Shown one piece after another: positions 58,809 to 64,000 of a stretch of DNA of 64,000 nt (the first letter of the stretch is position 1; the number at the start of each line of letters is the position of its first letter). A program made the position numbers and the translations under genes. The stretch lies in NCBI RefSeq assembly GCF_017744395.1, contig NZ_JAGIBI010000002.1, positions 372,001 to 436,000 on the forward strand. The letters are read 5' to 3'. Source of the DNA: Herbaspirillum sp. GTDB lineage: Bacteria > Pseudomonadota > Gammaproteobacteria > Burkholderiales > Burkholderiaceae_D. The notes below the pieces were generated by a model. The model was given only the letters and a program-made list of their open reading frames with translations, was not told where the DNA came from and did no database searches.

Positions 58809-59716
58809 GTCAGTCCTTCGGCGGCGAGCGCAATGGCGCAGTGAAATGCGGAAAGGTGACGCGGCCCGGCTGCAGTCGCCGCATGGTCTTCGACAAGGAT
58901 CTGCGGGGGGAGTGCGGCAACCGTTGCGGGGATTCCGGCGTATTTGCGCAGCGCCGCCGCCAGCGCATCCAGGCCGCAGGCATCGCCGCTTAGCAGCAGC
59001 CGTGGCGCTGGCCGCAGCAGCGGCGCCAGTTCTGTCAGCAGGCCGGCGCTCGGCGAACCGTCCGGCCGCCAGGCGAGCGGATGCCAGTGTTGCGCGTGCA
59101 GCGACAGCCAGGCTGCGGCGGCGTCCAGGTGCAGGACGGCGGCATCGGGATCCGGGGCGCGCAGGAAGGCCGCGAGGCGCCAACCGTCCACCAGTACCGC
59201 GCATGCGGCCATGCCCAGCGATTCGGCCAGGGCCAGCCGGTCTTCCACCAGCATGGCCGGTGCGGCGGCGGCCAGGACTTGCACATCGGCGGGCGAGGCC
59301 GGCGCCGGGCCGAGCACCCGGTAGTCGATGGCCCATTCATCCGGCGGTTGTCGCAGGCAGGCGGCCACTTCGGCGCGGACTTGCGCCCAGCGCTGCAGTT
59401 CGCTCGAAGCGGCCGGCAGCGTCAGCCGGATCAATGCGACCGTTGTCGCGGGGATGGCCAGGGCAATCGGGCCGACAGGGGATGCAGGTCGCCGCAGCAA
59501 CTGGCGGCAGCCGGTTGCCAGCAGTTCGAAGTCGCCGATCCGGCCATCGTCGCAGATGGGCCGGTCGAAGACATGTTCGGCCAGCAGCGCCAGCCGCAGC
59601 CCGCCGCGCTGCCGGCGCAGTACGGCCAGCCTGATGCGGTCGGCGCCGATGTCCAGCCCGGCGCACACGCCATGGGCGCCGATTCGGCCTTGCTTCAATG
59701 CCAGTGAAAATGCCAC
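58805..59716 (-). CDS. pilM: PilM, type IV pilus actin-like protein
   Basis: This protein of about 303 residues has an actin-like ATPase start (GLDIGADRIRLAVLRR) and Asp/Gly-rich segments (DAAAAWLSLHAQHW and LLLSGDACGLDAL). It is shorter and more divergent than usual PilM (about 350 residues). I use GTG at 59716, 16 codons before the domain start; an open frame extends to 59860, and other starts are possible. It is first in pilMNOPQ and divergent from ponA, the usual arrangement. Confidence 0.85.
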   Translation of the reverse strand: MAFSLALKQGRIGAHGVCAGLDIGADRIRLAVLRRQRGGLRLALLAEHVFDRPICDDGRIGDFELLATGCRQLLRRPASPVGPIALAIPATTVALIRLTLPAASSELQRWAQVRAEVAACLRQPPDEWAIDYRVLGPAPASPADVQVLAAAAPAMLVEDRLALAESLGMAACAVLVDGWRLAAFLRAPDPDAAVLHLDAAAAWLSLHAQHWHPLAWRPDGSPSAGLLTELAPLLRPAPRLLLSGDACGLDALAAALRKYAGIPATVAALPPQILVEDHAATAAGPRHLSAFHCAIALAAEGLT

Positions 59717-60097
59717 GCGGAAGTGCCTTGTCGGAATGCATATCGATGGAGCCGGTGATTGTTCGGCAGGCCGCATCGGGCAGGCAATAGATGAAACTTG
59801 AGGAATGCCGCGCAAATGAATCGGGCAGGGCGGGAACCGCGACGGCAGGCCAGGTCCCAAGGGTTTGGTCTATTTGCAACACTCGCCATCTTCCAGGCGC
59901 GGGACGATTGCCTGCCGATTGCGCCAAATCGATGCAAATTGAACGCAGTTCGAAGCCGATCCTCCTTCGCGGCGGCATTCCGGCGCCGCTTGCCGCCGCC
60001 GGCAGGCGGTCGGCAAGGGCGAGCCGCTATAATGCGTCCTTACTCGTTTAATCCGGCCACGGCTTGATTTGGCCCGCATCTATCTAGTTTATTTCGC
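59717..60097. promoter_or_regulatory. Divergent pilM/ponA promoter region
   Basis: These 381 bases have no gene. TATAAT at 60028-60033 is a good -10 box for ponA, about 65 bases before its start; the -35 region is not evident. The pilM promoter is not clear. Confidence 0.55.
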
Positions 60098-62503
60098 ATG
60101 TCTTCACCTCCAAACGCTGGCGAGAAACCGAATCCGACTCCGGCTGGCAAGCCGCAAGCGGACACGGAAAAAGCCCCGCGCAAGCGCCTGCACTGGTCCG
60201 CCCGTTTCGCCCTCGGTTTCTTCGGCATCGTCCTCGGCGTGGTGGTCATGGCCGCGCTGGGCGTGACCTTCATCGTCGCGCTGACCTATCCCAAGCTGCC
60301 CGACCTCGACACGCTGACCGACTACCGTCCCAAGATCCCGCTGCGCATCTTCTCGGCCGACGGCGTGCTGATCGGCGAGTTCGGCGAGGAGCGCCGCAAC
60401 CTGGTGCACTTCAAGGACATCCCCGACATCATGAAGAAGGCCGTGCTGGCCATCGAGGACGACCGTTTCTATGAGCATGGCGGGGTCGACTACCAGGGCA
60501 TCCTGCGCGCCACCTTCTCCAACCTCTCGGGCGGCGGCGGCGGCGCCTCCACCATCACCCAGCAGGTGGCCCGCAATTTCTTCCTGACCAGCAACGAGCC
60601 GACCTTCCTGCAGAAGGCCACGCGCAAATTCTTCTATGAGATCCCGCTGGCCTGGAAGATCGAGAACAACCTGACCAAGGACCAGATCCTCGAGGTCTAC
60701 ATGAACCAGATTTATCTGGGCCAGCGCGCTTACGGCTTCGCCTCGGCCGCCCAGATCTATTTCGGCAAGCAACTGAAGGACCTCAGCATCGCCGAAGCGG
60801 CGATGCTGGCCGGCCTGCCCAAGGCGCCGTCGGCCTACAACCCGGTGGTCAACCCCAAGCGCGCCCATGCGCGCCAGCAGTACATCCTGTGGCGCATGCG
60901 CCAGCTGGGCTACATCACCGAACCGCAATACGTGGCGGCGCGCGATGAGGAACTGCAGGTCAAGGGCGACAGCTCGGCCTTCGGCATGCATGCCGAATAC
61001 GTGGCTGAAATGGCGCGCCAGCTGGTGTATGCGCAGTACAAGGACGAGACCTATACGCGCGGCCTGAACGTGTTCACCACCATTACCAAGGCCGACCAGG
61101 ACGCCGCCTACATCGCCCTGCGCCGCGGCATCATCGACTACGAGCGGCGCCACGGCTACCGCGGCCCGGAAGGCTACATGGAGCTGCCCGAGGGCGCCTC
61201 CAAGGAAGCGGTGGAAGACGCCATCGAAGTCGAGCTGGCCGACCATCCCGACAGTGACGACATGGTCGCGGCCGTGGTGCTGGAAGCCAAGCCCAAGGAA
61301 ATCACCGCGGTGCTGGCCACCGGCGAGGAAATCACGATTTCCGGTTCCGGCCTGGGCTTCGGCGCCAACCTGCTGTCGGACAAGGCGCCGCCGCAGAAGA
61401 AGATCCGCCGCGGCGCCATCATCCGCGTGTTCCAGGACGGCAAGAGCTGGATCATCACGCAGATGCCGGAAGTCGAGTCGGCCTTCGTCTCGGTCAACAG
61501 CAATGACGGCGCGATCCGTTCGCTGGTGGGCGGCTTCGACTTCAACCGCAACAAGTTCAACCACGTGACGCAGGCATGGCGCCAGCCGGGCTCGTCGTTC
61601 AAGCCGTTCATCTATTCCTCGTCGCTGGAGAAGGGCTTGTCGCCGGCCACCATCATCAACGATGCGCCGCTGACCTTCACCCAGACCGGCGGCCAGGTGT
61701 GGCAGCCGAAGAACTATGGCGGCAAGTTCGAAGGCCCGATCTCGATGCGCCGCGCGCTGCAGAAATCGATCAACATGGTCTCGATCCGCATCCTGGAGCG
61801 CGTGGGCGTGAAGTATGCGCAGGAGTACATCACCCGCTTCGGCTTCGACGCCGACAAGAACCCGCCCTACCTGACGCTGGCGCTGGGCGCCGGCGCCGTC
61901 ACGCCGCTGCAGATGGTGGGCGCGTACTCGGTGTTCGCCAACGGCGGCTACAAGATCAACCCCTACCTGATCACCAAGGTGGTCGACAACAACGGCGCCG
62001 TGCTGTCGCAGGCCAAGCCGGCCACGACCGACGACGAGGCCAACCGCGTGATCGACGCGCGCAATGCCTTCATCATGGACAGCATGCTGCGCGACGTGGT
62101 GCGCCACGGCACCGCGGTCAAGGCCCTGTCGCTGAAGCGCACCGACCTGGCCGGCAAGACCGGCACCACCAACGACTCGATGGACGCCTGGTTCGCCGGC
62201 TACCAGCCGGGCCTGACGGCGATCGCCTGGATCGGCTACGACCAGCCCAAGAGCCTGGGCGACCGCGAAACCGGCGGCGGCCTGGCGCTGCCGGTGTGGA
62301 TCAGCTACATGTCGAAGGTGCTGAAGGATGTGCCCAATGTCGACCGCAAGGTGCCGGACGGCATCATCGAGTCCGGCGGCGAGTACTACTATGCCGAGTA
62401 TCCGCCCGCGGCCATGGTGCGCGACCTGGGCATGGGCGACCGGCCGCAGTTGTCGCCGGAAGAGGAAAAGGCCAAGACGCAGATGAAGAACGAGTTGTTC
62501 TGA
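60098..62503 (+). CDS. mrcA: Penicillin-binding protein 1A
   Basis: This bifunctional peptidoglycan synthase of 801 residues has a cytoplasmic tail, a membrane helix (about 38-62), and a glycosyltransferase-51 domain (about 95-270, with IEDDRFYEHGGVDYQG and STITQQVARNFFL). The transpeptidase domain has SxxK at S499-K502 (SSFK), SxN in QKSINMVS and KTG in LAGKTGTTND. It builds cell-wall glycan and cross-links it. It is divergent from pilMNOPQ, as in many beta-proteobacteria, and ends at a strong terminator. Confidence 0.96.
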   Translation: MSSPPNAGEKPNPTPAGKPQADTEKAPRKRLHWSARFALGFFGIVLGVVVMAALGVTFIVALTYPKLPDLDTLTDYRPKIPLRIFSADGVLIGEFGEERRNLVHFKDIPDIMKKAVLAIEDDRFYEHGGVDYQGILRATFSNLSGGGGGASTITQQVARNFFLTSNEPTFLQKATRKFFYEIPLAWKIENNLTKDQILEVYMNQIYLGQRAYGFASAAQIYFGKQLKDLSIAEAAMLAGLPKAPSAYNPVVNPKRAHARQQYILWRMRQLGYITEPQYVAARDEELQVKGDSSAFGMHAEYVAEMARQLVYAQYKDETYTRGLNVFTTITKADQDAAYIALRRGIIDYERRHGYRGPEGYMELPEGASKEAVEDAIEVELADHPDSDDMVAAVVLEAKPKEITAVLATGEEITISGSGLGFGANLLSDKAPPQKKIRRGAIIRVFQDGKSWIITQMPEVESAFVSVNSNDGAIRSLVGGFDFNRNKFNHVTQAWRQPGSSFKPFIYSSSLEKGLSPATIINDAPLTFTQTGGQVWQPKNYGGKFEGPISMRRALQKSINMVSIRILERVGVKYAQEYITRFGFDADKNPPYLTLALGAGAVTPLQMVGAYSVFANGGYKINPYLITKVVDNNGAVLSQAKPATTDDEANRVIDARNAFIMDSMLRDVVRHGTAVKALSLKRTDLAGKTGTTNDSMDAWFAGYQPGLTAIAWIGYDQPKSLGDRETGGGLALPVWISYMSKVLKDVPNVDRKVPDGIIESGGEYYYAEYPPAAMVRDLGMGDRPQLSPEEEKAKTQMKNELF

Positions 62504-62534
62504 TTGTTGGCGCAACGCCGTCATCGCAGGATTG

Positions 62535-62573
62535 AAAAAACGCCGTCCGCTATAACAGCGGACGGCGTTTTTT
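62535..62573. terminator. Bidirectional terminator after mrcA
   Basis: A perfect 17-base stem (62535-62551 with 62557-62573) includes A and T runs at its ends. It serves mrcA and the convergent hydrolase gene. Confidence 0.92.
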
Positions 62574-62593
62574 ATGTGTGCTAGAAAATTACT

Positions 62594-63778
62594 TCAGTTT
62601 TTGCCGGCAACGAAGTGCGCGATCCGCCGCATCGCCAGCATGGTCAGCACTTCGTCCTGCTCCACGCCGTGGTCGCTCAGCTTGACGATCACGGTGCGGG
62701 TGGCGGGGTTGACGTAGATGTACTGGCCGAAAACGCCGATGGCAGAGAAATCGCGGTCGGTTTCGTTGCCGGGGGGGATCCACCAGCCATCGCGGTAGTC
62801 GAGGGCGTCGCCGCGGTTGACCGGCTGGCGCGGTTCGTCGGCCCAGGCGGCGCTGACCACCTGCTTGCCGCCGGCGCGCCCCTGGTTCAGGTAGAGCAGG
62901 CCCAGCTTGGCGAAGTCGCGGGTGGTGGTGTTGATGCAGCAGAAGGCCTTTTCGACGCCGTGGGCCTTGCTGTCGGTGCTCCAGGTGGCGTCCTGCTCCA
63001 TGCCCAGCGGTTCCCACAGCATCTGCTGCGCATAGCTTGACAGGCTCTGCCCGGTGGCGCGCGCCAGCACCCGCGACAGCACCAGCGTATCCACGCTGCG
63101 GTATTCGAAGCGCGTGCCCGGCGCGAAACGCAGGCCGCTGAGGCCGGCCAGGAATTTGCCGAGATCGGTGCTGACATACATGCGCACCACCGGCGAAGTA
63201 AGCGAGCCGCCGTAGCGTTCGTCGACATCGATGCCGGAGCGCATGTCGAGCAGCTGTCCGACCGTGATGTGGCCATAGGCCGGAGCGATCTCCTCGGCGC
63301 TGAGGTAGTTGCCGATCGGTTCCCGCAGCGACGGCAGCTTGCCTTCGGCCAGGGCCGCGCCGGTCAGCGTGGCGACGAAGGACTTGGCGACCGAGAACGA
63401 GGTGAAGCGCGAGTTGGCGTCATAGCCATCGAGGTAGCGCTCGAACACGACCTGGCCATCCTGCACGACCAGGAAGGCGTGGGTGTGCGTGGCCTGGAGG
63501 AATGCGTCGGTGCCGAGCGTGCCGCCGTCTTTCCACGGCAGCGCCAGGTCGAGCGGGCGCAGTGCGGTGGGCAGCGGGGCCGGATGGCTGGAGCGCCGGA
63601 TCGGGTTGGCGTCGTACAGCTTGTAGGTCTGGCTGCGTGGCGTCAGATCCAATTGCAGGTTCACCAATACCGGCAGGCTGGGCAGGTCGGCGGCGCGGCG
63701 CGCGGCCTCGGCGCCGCCGAGCAGCAAGGCAACGATGGCGGCGCCGGCCAGCAGCCGGGATTTTTTGGTCATGGGCAT
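62594..63778 (-). CDS. Serine hydrolase of the beta-lactamase (class C) family
   Basis: This protein of 394 residues has a membrane anchor or signal at 8-28 and a class C beta-lactamase-like domain from about 95. The active-site SxxK is S129-V-A-K132 in TSFSVAKSF, and the YxN position is YRS in FEYRSVDTLVL. It may be an esterase or carboxypeptidase rather than an antibiotic-resistance enzyme. The start is ATG at 63778 or two codons later. It lies 12 bases after the queC stop on the same strand, so the genes may be cotranscribed. Confidence 0.85.
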   Translation of the reverse strand: MPMTKKSRLLAGAAIVALLLGGAEAARRAADLPSLPVLVNLQLDLTPRSQTYKLYDANPIRRSSHPAPLPTALRPLDLALPWKDGGTLGTDAFLQATHTHAFLVVQDGQVVFERYLDGYDANSRFTSFSVAKSFVATLTGAALAEGKLPSLREPIGNYLSAEEIAPAYGHITVGQLLDMRSGIDVDERYGGSLTSPVVRMYVSTDLGKFLAGLSGLRFAPGTRFEYRSVDTLVLSRVLARATGQSLSSYAQQMLWEPLGMEQDATWSTDSKAHGVEKAFCCINTTTRDFAKLGLLYLNQGRAGGKQVVSAAWADEPRQPVNRGDALDYRDGWWIPPGNETDRDFSAIGVFGQYIYVNPATRTVIVKLSDHGVEQDEVLTMLAMRRIAHFVAGKN

Positions 63779-63790
63779 GCGCGTGCCGGC

Positions 63791-64000
63791 TCAGGCCGTT
63801 TGCCGGCGGGCCAGGTACTGGCGGTAGCCGCGCGCGCGCAGCTCGCAGGCCGGGCACTTGCCGCAGCCATGCCCCCAGTCGTGCAGCGCGCCGCGTTCGC
63901 CCAGGTAGCAGGTATGCGTTTCGGTGCGCACCAGTTCGACCAGTGCGTCGCCGCCCAGCGTGCGGGCCAGCTCCCAGGTCTCGGCCTTGTCGATCCACAT
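63791..64000 (-). CDS. queC: QueC, 7-cyano-7-deazaguanine synthase (C-terminal part)
   Basis: The last 70 codons are in the window; the gene continues beyond base 64000. The segment [12 protein letters not shown] and the four zinc cysteines, arranged as HTCYLG followed by [12 protein letters not shown], are diagnostic of QueC. The enzyme makes preQ0 for the queuosine pathway. The serine hydrolase gene follows closely on the same strand. Confidence 0.9.
   Translation of the reverse strand: MWIDKAETWELARTLGGDALVELVRTETHTCYLGERGALHDWGHGCGKCPACELRARGYRQYLARRQTA

Noticed and set aside
60104-62524. Long minus-strand open frame of 806 codons
   Set aside because: It lies antisense to mrcA. Its translation is His/Val/Leu/Gln-rich without any domain, as expected for a GC-rich shadow frame.

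Overview
The window looks like chromosome of a high-GC betaproteobacterium of the Burkholderiales. Oxalobacteraceae, in the manner of Herbaspirillum, is my best guess. The grounds are the min operon order minC-minD-minE, the pilMNOPQ/ponA/aroK-aroB/dgt block, porins of the Burkholderia/Neisseria type and two-component genes of the TctD/TctE type. No similarity search was possible, so family names rest on recognised motifs and gene context.

Layout. 1-2866: a partial receiver-type regulator, the minCDE division-site operon and an SRPBCC protein. 2996-16588: a purine and nucleoside acquisition and breakdown locus. It holds a BMP-type ABC transporter, an NMT1/SsuA-type ABC transporter, a Tsx-like outer-membrane channel, urate hydroxylase (PuuD), a PuuE-type allantoinase, a GntR/FCD regulator and an adenine deaminase. 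Two promoter regions in it share a conserved bipartite element. 16824-21175: an unknown lipoprotein, then a polar amino acid ABC operon led by its own GntR regulator. 21443-23994: a CYTH-CHAD protein and a 5'-nucleotidase, followed by a nested inverted-repeat element of 276 bp. 24555-30721: a threonate/erythronate catabolic cluster (GntR regulator, ltnD, otnK, otnC, MFS transporter, otnI). 31214-40038: malate:quinone oxidoreductase, two porins, a Sel1-repeat protein and a two-component system.

40259-44230 is an accessory islet next to tRNA-Phe. It holds two acyltransferase-3 genes, a decayed second copy of the tRNA-Phe 3' part and three copies of nearly the same terminator hairpin. 44307-49647 returns to core genes: a UbiH-type hydroxylase, a DsbC-type protein, pth and tex. 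49744-51858 holds a DUF5610-type protein and an orphan LivK-like binding protein. 51971-62503 is the dgt, aroK-aroB (one continuous reading frame), pilQPONM and divergent ponA block. The window ends with a serine hydrolase and the C-terminal part of queC.

How the genes fit together. In the purine locus, Tsx would admit nucleosides through the outer membrane and the two ABC systems would import nucleosides or bases. Adenine deaminase feeds hypoxanthine into oxidation, and PuuD and PuuE act on urate and allantoin. Xanthine dehydrogenase and the two enzymes between PuuD and PuuE are not in the window. In the otn locus, the MFS carrier, dehydrogenase, kinase and decarboxylase make a complete route from four-carbon sugar acids to dihydroxyacetone phosphate. 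The strongest leads are the shared purine-locus promoter element, the nested inverted repeat at 24028-24303, the tRNA-Phe islet and the AroK-AroB fusion.
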